DNA of 35,595 nt from Bacteroidales bacterium. Lineage in GTDB: Bacteria; Bacteroidota; Bacteroidia; Bacteroidales; 4484-276. Within the stretch, counting starts at the first letter, position 1. Every line of letters starts with the position of its first letter. Where the stretch lies: the NCBI GenBank assembly GCA_021740425.1, contig JAIOZV010000013.1, forward strand, positions 1 to 35,595, read 5' to 3'. The position numbers and the translations under genes were made by a program. The notes under the pieces are model-generated. The model saw only the letters and a list, made by a program, of their open reading frames with translations, was not told where the DNA came from and searched no databases. Below, piece after piece: positions 25,070-33,871 of the stretch.

Positions 25070-26043
25070 ACCATATCATGATAAGCGGTACCGGGCGCTC
25101 CGGAACCAATATTACCAAGGCCATTTTTGCCCGTCACAGCAAAGTAGCCACCTTACCTTTTGAATACCGGATCATGATCGACCCGGGAGGAATCATCGAC
25201 TTTTATAACAGCATCACTACATCGTGGTCGCCATTTGCCTCCGATAAAAAAATTAAAGACCTTGAACATTTTCTACTGACAAAATCAAGTCAATCTTTTG
25301 GTAAAAAATGGCTTGGTAAAATTATAAAGTATGTCGATCCATCAGGACTAAAAACTACGCCCCCACCCTATCACGGCTGGGAGCTCGAAAAATGGATACC
25401 TGGATACAAAAACTATGTTCTTCAGCTCATCGATCAACTCAAATCATTTGAGTATAGCGGAAGATGGCCCGGATCGGAAGGTTTTTCGAGGAATAATCAA
25501 TTGTATTTTTCTGATAAATACCACACCGAAAACCTCATCCCGATATTACGAACCTTCATCACCAACACTACAAACAGCATTTTATCACATCAGGAACGCG
25601 AAGTTTTTGTTGAGGACAACACCTGGAATATTCTTTACGCCAGGGAACTTTTGGAAATACTGCCTCAGGCCAGGCTTATCCACATTGTTCGCGACCCCAG
25701 GGATGTGATTGCCTCCTTTATGAAGCAGAAATGGTCACCCTCCAATTTCGGCCAGGCTCTCGCTTTTTACAAATCTATTGTGGAGCGTTGGGATTCTGCT
25801 GAAAAACTGCTGGATCCAAAATTCTTTCATGTTGTGAAATTTGAGGAACTCATTGCAAAACCACAAAAGATGATCGAAAACATGTGTGACTTTGCAGGAT
25901 TATCTTTTACAAAATCCATGACTGACCTCGATTTATCAAGAGGAAATATCGGGCGATGGAAACAAACATTAAATTCAGAAGAAATTGGACGAATTAAACA
26001 AGAGCTAAAGGATTTAGGTGGAATATTTGCCTCCTATTATTAA
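25057..26043 (+). CDS. Sulfotransferase (PAPS-dependent)
   Basis: This 328-residue protein belongs to the P-loop sulfotransferase fold that moves sulfate from PAPS to hydroxyl or amino groups. The 5'-phosphosulfate loop ISGTGRSGTNITKAIF is at about 9-24 and the 3'-phosphate motif LIHIVRDPRDVIASF at about 207-221. FVEDNTW (184-190) is a typical pre-motif, and FEELIAKPQKMIENMCDFAG follows. No membrane segment or signal peptide is present, so it acts in the cytoplasm. Its start overlaps the deacetylase gene. If the substrate is a deacetylated amino sugar, the pair would create an N-sulfated sugar, but this is inference. O-sulfation is equally possible. PAPS-forming genes are not in this window. 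Confidence 0.9.
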   Translation: MDHINHIMISGTGRSGTNITKAIFARHSKVATLPFEYRIMIDPGGIIDFYNSITTSWSPFASDKKIKDLEHFLLTKSSQSFGKKWLGKIIKYVDPSGLKTTPPPYHGWELEKWIPGYKNYVLQLIDQLKSFEYSGRWPGSEGFSRNNQLYFSDKYHTENLIPILRTFITNTTNSILSHQEREVFVEDNTWNILYARELLEILPQARLIHIVRDPRDVIASFMKQKWSPSNFGQALAFYKSIVERWDSAEKLLDPKFFHVVKFEELIAKPQKMIENMCDFAGLSFTKSMTDLDLSRGNIGRWKQTLNSEEIGRIKQELKDLGGIFASYY

Positions 26044-26111
26044 AATAAACCAACAAGATTGCAACACCAATTGCCGGAAACCCAATTGACCTGAGTGGCA
26101 TTTATTGCTGC

Positions 26112-26140
26112 TTGCAAATATTAGAAAATCGTTAGTTTTG
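26112..26140 (+). promoter_or_regulatory. Promoter ahead of the second glycan gene pair
   Basis: TTG at 26112-26114 and TAGTTTTG at 26133-26140 are separated by 18 bases. The glycosyltransferase start at 26258 is about 117 bases downstream, leaving a long leader without an obvious fold. Nothing else was seen in the 26044-26257 gap. Confidence 0.55.
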
Positions 26141-26257
26141 CTAATGACATTCGGTGATCAGTAATTGAATAAAGTGATACCTGACAAAATTGGGATAAGA
26201 GAGACTCAAAATAAAAAGAGGCATCGGTAATAGCAAGTAAAAACAGACATTTCAAAA

Positions 26258-27523
26258 ATGGATACAATTAAAAATGTAATAATACTCACTGACAGTTTTC
26301 CATTTGGCCATTCGGAGCCATTTCTGGAATCAGAAATTATTTCATGGAAAGATTATCCATCTCTTGCAGTTACACTTCTCCCCATCCTAAATGCAAGTGG
26401 AAATAAGCGGCCAATACCTGAAAATTGGTCCGTTGACAGTCAATTGGTTTCAAAACTCAAATGGTATGAAAAGACCATTTTATTTACTTTTCCAATAGTT
26501 TTTCTCAATCCATTTTTCTGGAAAGAGTTGGCAAAATACCCTAAGATTATTTTTAAACCAAAAAAAATTCGCCGATTAATCGCTGTTTCAACATTTTCGT
26601 ATGTTATCAGTAAATACCTTTTAAAAAACTATATGAAAATCCTCGCAGCACCTGGCACGCTTATTTATTCGTATTGGTTTTATTATTCGGCATACGGTGC
26701 AGCCCTCCTAAAACGCAAAGGATATCCTTTTAAATTGATTTCGAGAGCTCACCGAATGGACATATATCAAAACAGGAAAGAAACACATTACTATATCCCA
26801 TTCCGTAAATTTCCTGTGTGGAATTATATCAATCAAATTTATCCCGTTTCCAAAGAAGGACGAGATTACCTGATGAGTAACCAATCCATTCCCAATCATA
26901 AACTTGAAGTGTCATATTTGGGTGTTGCTGAACAAACACACATCACTGCTTTTTCTGAAATCAAAACAATTAATTTGTTGTCTTGCAGCAATCTAGCACC
27001 GGTAAAAAGAATCAACCTATTGATTGATAATATTTCCATTTTTGGAGCAAAATACAAAACCATTGAAATTAAGTGGACACATATTGGCGATGGGCCATTA
27101 AAGGAAACGCTTACTAAGCATGCAAAAGAAAAACTCAAATCCAATAATATCGATCATATTTTTTTAGGAAATATCGACAACACAAAAGTACTTGATTATT
27201 ATCAACAAAATACCATCGACTGTTTTGTAACCACCAGTGCAAGTGAAGGTTTACCGGTTTCGATCATGGAAGCTCTAAGCTTTGGTGTACCTGTTTTATC
27301 CACAAATGTTGGAGGCATTTCAGAAGCTGTGAATGATAAAGTCGGGTACTTGCTGGATTACGATTTTACCTATGAAGATTTCGAAAAAGGGATTTTGTAT
27401 ATTTTAAAATTTAAGGATAAAGCAAAAAGGAAGCAGATTGCAGATTGGGGTAACACTTTTTTTGGAGCTATAACAAATTACAAGAATTTTATTGAAAATG
27501 CTCTTATTCCAGAATACATTTAA
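26258..27523 (+). CDS. Glycosyltransferase family 4
   Basis: This 421-residue GT-B transferase lacks a signal peptide, although hydrophobic patches near 78-95 and 120-150 may touch the membrane. It opens with NVIILTDSFPFGHSEPFLESEI (6-27), typical of capsule or O-antigen sugar transferases. The central AHRMDIY (about 167-173) and VSKEGRDYL mark the junction. The C-terminal domain has LLSCSNLAPVKRINLLI (about 244-260), the pyrophosphate region THIGDGPLKETL and the EX7E motif in SASEGLPVSIMEAL near 327-340. It differs in sequence from the two other transferases in the window. It lies 57 bases ahead of the pyruvyltransferase gene. Linkage and sugar cannot be predicted. Confidence 0.88.
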   Translation: MDTIKNVIILTDSFPFGHSEPFLESEIISWKDYPSLAVTLLPILNASGNKRPIPENWSVDSQLVSKLKWYEKTILFTFPIVFLNPFFWKELAKYPKIIFKPKKIRRLIAVSTFSYVISKYLLKNYMKILAAPGTLIYSYWFYYSAYGAALLKRKGYPFKLISRAHRMDIYQNRKETHYYIPFRKFPVWNYINQIYPVSKEGRDYLMSNQSIPNHKLEVSYLGVAEQTHITAFSEIKTINLLSCSNLAPVKRINLLIDNISIFGAKYKTIEIKWTHIGDGPLKETLTKHAKEKLKSNNIDHIFLGNIDNTKVLDYYQQNTIDCFVTTSASEGLPVSIMEALSFGVPVLSTNVGGISEAVNDKVGYLLDYDFTYEDFEKGILYILKFKDKAKRKQIADWGNTFFGAITNYKNFIENALIPEYI

Positions 27524-27580
27524 CCAATTTATTGATTTGTAGATAAATAGAACCAATCCAACAATTAAAAAAAAATTGCA

Positions 27581-28834
27581 GTGAAACTAAACAGAACAGA
27601 TAAAATTAAAATTCTCATCCCCTTTTCAACCATGCTCAATACCGGCGATGCAGGTATTATGATCAGCACACTTAATTCGATTAAACGCAGCTACGGTGAG
27701 GGAGCCTTTGTTCTGATTGGGTCACATCAGGTAGCAAAAGCTACAGAGTATTATCCCGAAATAAATTACATGGAATATAAACCCAACCTGAACGACCGGA
27801 TTTTCAGACGTGGGCTTACAAAAATCCCCAGAAATTATTTAATCCTTTTAGTCAGAAATGTTTTTGGAATCCTTCCAAACTTTTTACTCACAGGTTATGA
27901 AAAACAACTTATCCAGAACATCAAATCCTCCGACCTGGTAATTTCACCTGGTGGCGGCTACCTGACTGATGCTTATCACCTTCAATTTAATCTGGCGCTC
28001 TTTTCATGGATAATCCAAAGCGCCAAAAAACCGCTTGTATTTTATGCTCAGTCTATCGGTCCGATATGGAGAAAGCAAACCATCAGGCATCTCAGGTTTA
28101 TTTTGCACAATGCCAGGGCTATCATTTTACGCGATTTCGAATCGGTTGATCATGTGAAAAAAATCTTTGGCACACTGCCGGAAAACTTTTCAGTTTCGGT
28201 TGACGAAGCCTTTACGTTTAAATCGCTTCCAACTACAAAACAGCTAAATAAAAATCACCTGGGCATTTCGGTGAGAGATTGGAATTTTTCCAACACAGGA
28301 CATCCGCATCAAAAAACCATGCAATTGTTTAAAAATAACATGAAGCAACTCTGCGAAGATTTAATTAAAAAATACAATTGCAAAATCACCTTTTTATCAA
28401 CATGTCAGGGAAATGCAGAATACAAGGATGACTCAGTGGTGGCCATGGATATTGTATCGCAGATTGATCCGGCTTTTACAATGAATATTAACGTTGACCG
28501 GAATTTTTATTCTCTTGATGCCCTGATTCAAAAATTCGCCAATTTCGATGTATTTATTGGCACAAGGATGCATTCGATAATTTTCAATTTCCTTAATCTG
28601 ACACCCTGCCTTGGAATTGTATATGAATTTAAAACCAGAGAATTGTTCAAACGGATCGGCCTTGAAAATCTGCTTTTCGATATGCACTCACCTGATTATG
28701 AAAAGCTACTTGAAACGGCAAGTTATTTATTTGAAAACAAGGAAAAAATCCATTCTACGCTTCAGCAAAAAATTCCGGCACTTGTAGGCATGGCTTCAAA
28801 AAATATCGAGATTATCAAAAATGCAACACATTAA
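27581..28834 (+). CDS. Polysaccharide pyruvyltransferase family protein
   Basis: The 417 residues match the PF04230 family (CsaB, WcaK, ExoV relatives), which adds pyruvate ketals from phosphoenolpyruvate to sugars. The start TMLNTGDAGIMIST (17-30) is the family's first motif. SPGGGYLTD (122-130), AQSIGPIW (156-163) and RDFES (184-188) follow, and near residue 327 is GTRMHSIIF, the conserved C-terminal Arg/His motif. The protein starts at GTG. It is the last plus-strand gene of the glycan region and converges with the flippase gene. WcaK-like proteins in colanic-acid loci show that a surface polysaccharide is a likely substrate. Confidence 0.9.
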   Translation: MKLNRTDKIKILIPFSTMLNTGDAGIMISTLNSIKRSYGEGAFVLIGSHQVAKATEYYPEINYMEYKPNLNDRIFRRGLTKIPRNYLILLVRNVFGILPNFLLTGYEKQLIQNIKSSDLVISPGGGYLTDAYHLQFNLALFSWIIQSAKKPLVFYAQSIGPIWRKQTIRHLRFILHNARAIILRDFESVDHVKKIFGTLPENFSVSVDEAFTFKSLPTTKQLNKNHLGISVRDWNFSNTGHPHQKTMQLFKNNMKQLCEDLIKKYNCKITFLSTCQGNAEYKDDSVVAMDIVSQIDPAFTMNINVDRNFYSLDALIQKFANFDVFIGTRMHSIIFNFLNLTPCLGIVYEFKTRELFKRIGLENLLFDMHSPDYEKLLETASYLFENKEKIHSTLQQKIPALVGMASKNIEIIKNATH

Positions 28835-28856
28835 GCTTAGATCAAATAAACTCATC

Positions 28857-30335
28857 TTAAGACCTGACAATTTTTATTATCATATCTATCCTTTTATTCA
28901 GATCATCTGATATTTTGAAATAATAAACAGGAATCACAAACAATGCAGTTATGGCTGCACTTCGCACGATAATGTCGATGTAAAAATTCGGAAGCGCCGG
29001 AATTAAAGTGCTGAAATACCATGCTAAACCACCAATTAAAAAAATCCATAAATGACCCATTTTAAATGGCTGCATTTTAAATTGCCTGTAAATAAACATG
29101 TATTTCATGACTGTAAAAATCAGTTTCGAAATAAACGAAGCCAATGCTGCGCCCATAATTCCATACATGGGGATAAATATGATGTTGGTAACGATGATAA
29201 TCAGCGTAAATACCGCCATTATGTAAGTTTGCCATCTATAATATTTTGAGTTCACAATGATTTGTCCGCTCAAGCCAAGCACAACCTCAGCCATATTGGC
29301 CAATCCGATAAAGAAAATTACATATTTTCCTTCACTGTACTGGTTGCCTATTAGCTGAAAAACATTGTCGATATTTCCCCAAATTCCAACAAAAAACAAA
29401 AGGCCAATGATCGATAGTGTTAAACTGCTTTTGGTATAAACCTCCGAAATGGTCTTTACATCGTTTGACTTCCATGCCTCCGAAATCACCGTTGATCCAA
29501 TTTTGGCCATGGTTCTTACAGGAATTAAAATGAGTGTACCAAAGAAAAAACTGATGGTATAAACACCCGTAAGACTCAGGCCAAGATATTCGTTTACCAT
29601 GATTACATCGATGGTTTGAACCAGACGGGCAGAAAAACTCGCCAGTATCCCGAAAAGGGCTACACTAATCATACTTTTTCTTAGTCCTAAATCGATGAAA
29701 TTAAATTTGGGAACAATGTGAAATTTTTTCTCCCTGATCAAGGTGATCACAAAAAGCAATACAGGCAGGGCAAAAGCAAGCACATAAAGCCAAACAAAAG
29801 TGGAAAAACTTATCATCGAAAAGTAGTACATCACCAAAGCAATGATCACCACAATGCGCTGGTGAACTTCCTTGAACACAATTCCTTTTACGGCATTAAA
29901 CAACATCCTGTAATATGAATCCATGATTCCGTAAAGCACCGAGAAAAATGCCAATGGAACCACAGCATAAAAATAGGGGATAAATAATGCAGAATCCTCC
30001 TCAATACCTGAAATAAAATAATTTTTAAAAAGAATATAAATGAGCGAGCTAAACAAAAATCCTGCAAGCACAATAATCAGCGACATCCCCAGGAAACCCT
30101 GGTGTTTTGCCTTTTCATCGCGGAATTGGGGAAAAATTTTGGTAGTAACGGAGTTCATTCCCAGGCTTGCAAACATGGCAAGCACCGAAGAATAGGAAAC
30201 AAGCACGCGCAAAAGCCCGATTTCTTCGGTCGAAAGAAAACGGGTAAACAACACAGCGGTGGTTAAAAACCCAAGTCCTACACCAACGTACGACCAGATA
30301 ACCCCTGAAATACTTTGTTTTTGTATTACGCCCAC
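28857..30335 (-). CDS. Wzx-type polysaccharide flippase
   Basis: This 492-residue MATE/MVF-superfamily transporter has about 14 membrane helices and probably moves an undecaprenyl-linked oligosaccharide across the inner membrane. Its start (VIQKQSISGVIWSYVGVGLGFLTTAVLFTRFL cut at about residue 34) and the following EEIGLLRVLVSYS are typical of the flippase family. Charged residues lie mostly in short loops, for example the FPQFRDEKAKHQG loop. The start is GTG at 30333-30335, 18 bases after the upstream gpsA-like gene stops, so the two form a minus-strand unit. No Wzy polymerase was recognised in the window, so assembly would need genes elsewhere. Confidence 0.9.
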   Translation of the reverse strand: MGVIQKQSISGVIWSYVGVGLGFLTTAVLFTRFLSTEEIGLLRVLVSYSSVLAMFASLGMNSVTTKIFPQFRDEKAKHQGFLGMSLIIVLAGFLFSSLIYILFKNYFISGIEEDSALFIPYFYAVVPLAFFSVLYGIMDSYYRMLFNAVKGIVFKEVHQRIVVIIALVMYYFSMISFSTFVWLYVLAFALPVLLFVITLIREKKFHIVPKFNFIDLGLRKSMISVALFGILASFSARLVQTIDVIMVNEYLGLSLTGVYTISFFFGTLILIPVRTMAKIGSTVISEAWKSNDVKTISEVYTKSSLTLSIIGLLFFVGIWGNIDNVFQLIGNQYSEGKYVIFFIGLANMAEVVLGLSGQIIVNSKYYRWQTYIMAVFTLIIIVTNIIFIPMYGIMGAALASFISKLIFTVMKYMFIYRQFKMQPFKMGHLWIFLIGGLAWYFSTLIPALPNFYIDIIVRSAAITALFVIPVYYFKISDDLNKRIDMIIKIVRS

Positions 30336-30353
30336 CTTCTTAAAATTTTGGTT

Positions 30354-31340
30354 CTATGCATCTAAATTATTATCAATGAGTAATCTTCCAACAAACTCCG
30401 AAATATCGTATTCAGTATTAAACACCTTGTGAAGCTCATAAAGAATCGGATATTTGGTAATTTCGGCATTCATCTGATGTATTTCATCATAAAAAACATT
30501 TACAGCTATCCGACCCTCCAAAACCACCTTTTCTGAAATGTTATCCGTAAAAAATCCTTTACCAATCAACAATCCCAGGGTTCTGTTCCTGCTCAGGTCG
30601 TTCAGTGAAGTAAGGGCAAAGTCGCCAATTCCACAATAGTTAAACAAGGTTTTTTTTGTACCCCCAAAGAGCAAAAGCAAACTGCGCATTTCTTTGAAGG
30701 CTTTGGTAAAAATCAGATTTTTAAGATTTGGCGATTCAAACTGGGCATCAACTACCCCGATGGCAATGGCATAAATGTTTTTTAAAATACTCAGCAATTC
30801 CACACCGCGTATGTCGGGCGAGTAATCAAGGTAAACAGGGGTATTGCTGAATAAACCCCTGATGGAGTGGAAAAGTTCCTTGTCCTCACAGCCAACGGTC
30901 AGTCCGGTAGGTTGCCTGTTGATTATTTCACGGGCAAAGGAAGGGCCTTTCATGGTACAAACCCTGTTAGGAACTATTTTAGTCAGGCACTCGATAATGG
31001 TGCAGCGATCGTCGCCAAACCCTTTTGCCAGATTTATCAGAATGGATTCGGGGTGCAATGTTTGATTTGAAATAAATTGGATGGTAGCTACCGAAGGTAT
31101 GGCTATAAACACAAAAGCTTTGTTGGCCAACATCGAAAAATCACCGGAAGCTTTTAGGCCGGGATGCAGGTCGATATTGGGAAAATATTTATGATTGATA
31201 TGTTCTGAATTAATATTTAAAACAACTTTTTCTTCAATGGTGAGCAAAGTCACATCAAATCCCTGCCTGGCGGCAAGAACATTTCCCAGAGCCGTGGCTA
31301 TGGCTCCTCCCCCAATAAAATAAATCTTTTCTTTTATCAT
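30354..31340 (-). CDS. GpsA-like NAD(P)H-dependent glycerol-3-phosphate dehydrogenase, divergent
   Basis: This 328-residue enzyme resembles GpsA, which makes sn-glycerol 3-phosphate from dihydroxyacetone phosphate. The dinucleotide loop is GGGAIATAL (10-18), matching GxGxxGTALA only in part. LAKGFG (104-109) stands where GpsA usually has TKG, KGPSFAREI (131-139) is preserved, K187 in LKNIYAIAIG is the catalytic lysine and GIGDFALTS to SRNR (237-253) is the substrate motif. A longer frame adds 31 residues, but a promoter lies within it (31374-31402), so the ATG at 31338-31340 is preferred. It precedes the flippase gene by 18 bases. It may supply glycerol phosphate to the glycan rather than to membrane lipid. 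Confidence 0.85.
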   Translation of the reverse strand: MIKEKIYFIGGGAIATALGNVLAARQGFDVTLLTIEEKVVLNINSEHINHKYFPNIDLHPGLKASGDFSMLANKAFVFIAIPSVATIQFISNQTLHPESILINLAKGFGDDRCTIIECLTKIVPNRVCTMKGPSFAREIINRQPTGLTVGCEDKELFHSIRGLFSNTPVYLDYSPDIRGVELLSILKNIYAIAIGVVDAQFESPNLKNLIFTKAFKEMRSLLLLFGGTKKTLFNYCGIGDFALTSLNDLSRNRTLGLLIGKGFFTDNISEKVVLEGRIAVNVFYDEIHQMNAEITKYPILYELHKVFNTEYDISEFVGRLLIDNNLDA

Positions 31341-31373
31341 AATCCTAAAAATATGCTTGCGAAACAAATGGCG

Positions 31374-31402
31374 CAAAATTAATCCAATTGCCAAAACAGC
31401 AA
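31374..31402 (-). promoter_or_regulatory. Promoter of the gpsA-like/flippase unit
   Basis: On the minus strand, TTG (complement of 31400-31402), an 18-base spacer and TAATTTTG (complement of 31374-31381) are followed 33 bases later by the chosen ATG. Confidence 0.6.
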
Positions 31403-31591
31403 TACATAAACTGATGGCTTCACTTTCGTCCAAATAAAACCCGTAATTATTAGGGCCTCATCCCATTTTTCGGATCATTTGTTTTTAAATAAACAATCCT
31501 ACGGTTTAATAGCAAGTTTAGTTTTTAAAACCCTTGCAATTCAGCGGCAATTTTAATTGAAGTATCATTAGGATTACTTGCAACAATGCCA

Positions 31592-31599
31592 TATTTTTG
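31592..31599 (+). promoter_or_regulatory. -7 box TATTTTTG ahead of the Ycf48-like gene
   Basis: An exact TAnnTTTG element lies 40 bases before the ATG at 31640. The only nearby TTG (31578-31580) is 11 bases away, not the usual 18-20. The remaining 31403-31591 gap shows nothing clear. Confidence 0.4.
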
Positions 31600-31639
31600 C
31601 TTCATTTAATTATAATTAAAAAACAAAAACTCCAAGACA

Positions 31640-32845
31640 ATGAAAAAATCAGCATTCACTTTCGCGATTTTTATGATAGTGTTTTTTTCGGGCAATCCCG
31701 CTCATTCACAATGGATACAGGTTGACCCCGGAATCAGTTACGACATTTTTACTATTTCGGCTTTCGATAATGGCCGTTTGATAGCCTGTGGAGGAAGCGG
31801 AAGCATTTTGATGAGTGATGATAAAGGAATATCCTGGAATGTAGCAACTTTAAGCTACGAATCGATAGTGAATGTGCATGCTTTCGGAAATTTTTGCATC
31901 GCCATCAGTGATCAGGGCTTTCTTTTTCAAAGCAATGACTACGGCGAAAGCTGGCAGAATATTGCAAACTTAGCGATTACACTTCGTGGACTACACATTG
32001 TTAACCCTGACAAGGCATACATTTCCGGACAATATGAAATGGTATTTGCATCTTCTGATAATTTTAGTTCATGGAACCCTGTTGAATACGTTTTTGGCCC
32101 GGGCTACTGGCTCAGGGATATCACTTTTCCAAACGAGCAAAACGGTTATGTTGTGGGTGACGGAGGAAGGGCTTACAAAACGCCAAACGCCGGATACGGC
32201 TGGTTTTTGATGGACACCAAAACCGATGAAAATTTACTCTCAGTATATTTCCCGTCGCCCGACACCGGCTATACTTGCGGAAACAACAGCACCATCCTCA
32301 AAACAACAGATGGCGGCATTACCTGGTTTAGCAGTTTTAATTTACAAATGAATCATTTCAGAAATGTTTTCTTTTTAACAAATGATGAAGGCTATGTTTC
32401 CGGAAACGACGGGATAATTATGCACACCAGCGATGGGGGCATCAATTGGGAAATGGAAGAAACAAATGTAAACACCAACCTCAGAGATTTTTATTATATC
32501 CCTGAGATTGAGCGCCTGCTGGTATGCGGCCACGGTGGGGTAATCCTGTATAATAACCTTACTACAAACCTGGAGGAAATTCAAAAACCTGCTGAAAGCA
32601 AAGTAAGCATCAAAGCTTTTCCAAATCCTGCAAATGACCAAATTACTTTCGAAATTAATAATACTAAAGGGGATGCATTAAATTTAACGATTTACGACAC
32701 GCAGGGAAAATCAATGCTCCAATTTGATGATTTAATAAAAGGAATATTTCAGGCGGATATCTCCACATTCCCGGCAGGAAGCTATCAGTACGTATTTTCC
32801 ATGAACAAAAACATCATACTTTCCGAGCAGTTTATCAAGCAGTAA
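31640..32845 (+). CDS. Secreted Ycf48-like beta-propeller protein with T9SS sorting domain
   Basis: This 401-residue exported protein has a signal peptide (1-24, ending HSQ) and about six propeller repeats of the form DxGxxW: DKGISW, DYGESW, DNFSSW, NAGYGW, DGGITW and DGGINW. Ycf48/BNR-type repeats of this kind were first described for photosystem assembly, but in Bacteroidetes they are common in secreted adhesion or scaffold proteins and do not imply photosynthesis. The C-terminal 75 residues begin near KAFPNPANDQITFEI and form a type A T9SS sorting domain ending in SEQFIKQ. It should travel by Sec and then T9SS to the cell surface or medium. Ligand unknown. Confidence 0.9.
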   Translation: MKKSAFTFAIFMIVFFSGNPAHSQWIQVDPGISYDIFTISAFDNGRLIACGGSGSILMSDDKGISWNVATLSYESIVNVHAFGNFCIAISDQGFLFQSNDYGESWQNIANLAITLRGLHIVNPDKAYISGQYEMVFASSDNFSSWNPVEYVFGPGYWLRDITFPNEQNGYVVGDGGRAYKTPNAGYGWFLMDTKTDENLLSVYFPSPDTGYTCGNNSTILKTTDGGITWFSSFNLQMNHFRNVFFLTNDEGYVSGNDGIIMHTSDGGINWEMEETNVNTNLRDFYYIPEIERLLVCGHGGVILYNNLTTNLEEIQKPAESKVSIKAFPNPANDQITFEINNTKGDALNLTIYDTQGKSMLQFDDLIKGIFQADISTFPAGSYQYVFSMNKNIILSEQFIKQ

Positions 32846-32887
32846 TTTCCAGGATTGAATTCCAGATACAACCTTTGAAAACAGGGT

Positions 32888-33859
32888 TTATTTCGTAATC
32901 TTTTTCTTTGTTTTATTTGATCCAGCCATCCAGATACTTGCATTCAGTTCAAAGCCAATCAAAACGATATTTGAATTGAAGTAAATCCAAAGCATAAATA
33001 CAAGCAAAGTTCCTACGGAACCATAGAGTGCATTGTATCGCCCGAAATTCTCAATGTAATAATTAAACAGGTAGGATGTAAGTATCAACAATGCCGCTGA
33101 TAGTGTACTTCCTGCTGAAATAAACCTGAATTCACGTTTTTTGGCGGGAGCAAAATAATAAAGAAACGAATTGGTAAACAAAAACAACGAAACGATTAAA
33201 ATCCATCGAATGATCTGGATCAGGATAATGGTAAAATTATTGGTCAGCAAACCTTCATCCACCAGCCAGTGCATCACATGACCACCAACAATCGACAAGG
33301 AAATGAGGATGATTACCAGTATGGAAATGATAAAAAGCAAAAATACCGATAAAAGTCGCTGCCGGAACCACGACCTGTATTCCATATCATGATAGGTAGT
33401 ATTGAAGCCCTCGATGACTGTATTGATACCATTGGTCGAAAAATAAAGCGCCAGCACAAAACCCAGGGAAAGCAGGTCGGAACGTGGCCTGGTAATAATC
33501 TCCTCGAGTGTACTGCTAACGTGGGTCCACAATGTTGCAGGAATTACATCTTTCAATGTTTCGAGCAGGGTAGGCTGAAAATCATCGATTGGAACAAAAG
33601 GGATGATAGTAAAGAAGAAAATGATGGCTGGAAAAATGGCCAGAAAAAAGTCAAACGAAATAGCCGATGCCCTCATGGTAAGACGCCCTTCGAAAAGCCC
33701 TTTTCCAAAAAAGGTAAGTACAGTAAAAAGGGGCAGGCCGTCAAAGCCCGGAAGCACAATTTTACGCAAGAGCCTGATGGTATAAGCCAGGCTGTTGCGA
33801 AGAGTAAGGACAAATCCTTTTCCGAACTTCGATAAAAACTTACTTTTTGGATCTAACAA
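32888..33859 (-). CDS. YihY/BrkB family inner-membrane protein
   Basis: These 323 residues match the YihY/virulence factor BrkB family (not ribonuclease BN): about six membrane helices, with the family motif LTMRASAISFDFFLAIFPAIIFFF near 60-83 and TTYHDMEYRSWFRQRLL near 153-169. The late FGRYNALYGSVGTLLVFMLWIYFNSNIVLIGFELNA is also diagnostic. The role is uncertain; transport or envelope lipid functions have been proposed for relatives. The only plausible start is TTG at 33857-33859, 12 bases after nadC stops, because no ATG occurs before the first conserved helix. It is in one unit with nadC. No strong terminator follows it. Confidence 0.9.
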   Translation of the reverse strand: MLDPKSKFLSKFGKGFVLTLRNSLAYTIRLLRKIVLPGFDGLPLFTVLTFFGKGLFEGRLTMRASAISFDFFLAIFPAIIFFFTIIPFVPIDDFQPTLLETLKDVIPATLWTHVSSTLEEIITRPRSDLLSLGFVLALYFSTNGINTVIEGFNTTYHDMEYRSWFRQRLLSVFLLFIISILVIILISLSIVGGHVMHWLVDEGLLTNNFTIILIQIIRWILIVSLFLFTNSFLYYFAPAKKREFRFISAGSTLSAALLILTSYLFNYYIENFGRYNALYGSVGTLLVFMLWIYFNSNIVLIGFELNASIWMAGSNKTKKKITK

Positions 33860-33871
33860 CTGTTGTCTTTT

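Noticed and set aside
28835-28856. Possible hairpin between the pyruvyltransferase and flippase stops
   Set aside because: Only a weak CTTAGAT/ATCTTAAG pairing with no T-run, too poor to call a terminator.
31341-31433. 31-residue N-terminal extension of the GpsA-like protein with a hydrophobic stretch
   Set aside because: A TTG-N18-TAATTTTG promoter lies within it, and the Rossmann fold starts right after the internal ATG.
31640-32845. Photosystem assembly factor label for the Ycf48-like protein
   Set aside because: The propeller repeats are shared, but the signal peptide and T9SS tail show a secreted Bacteroidetes protein. No photosynthesis genes are present.
33389-33835. Antisense frame of 148 codons in yihY
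   Set aside because: It lies fully inside a well-supported membrane protein gene, and its Lys/Arg-rich translation looks like a reverse-strand shadow.
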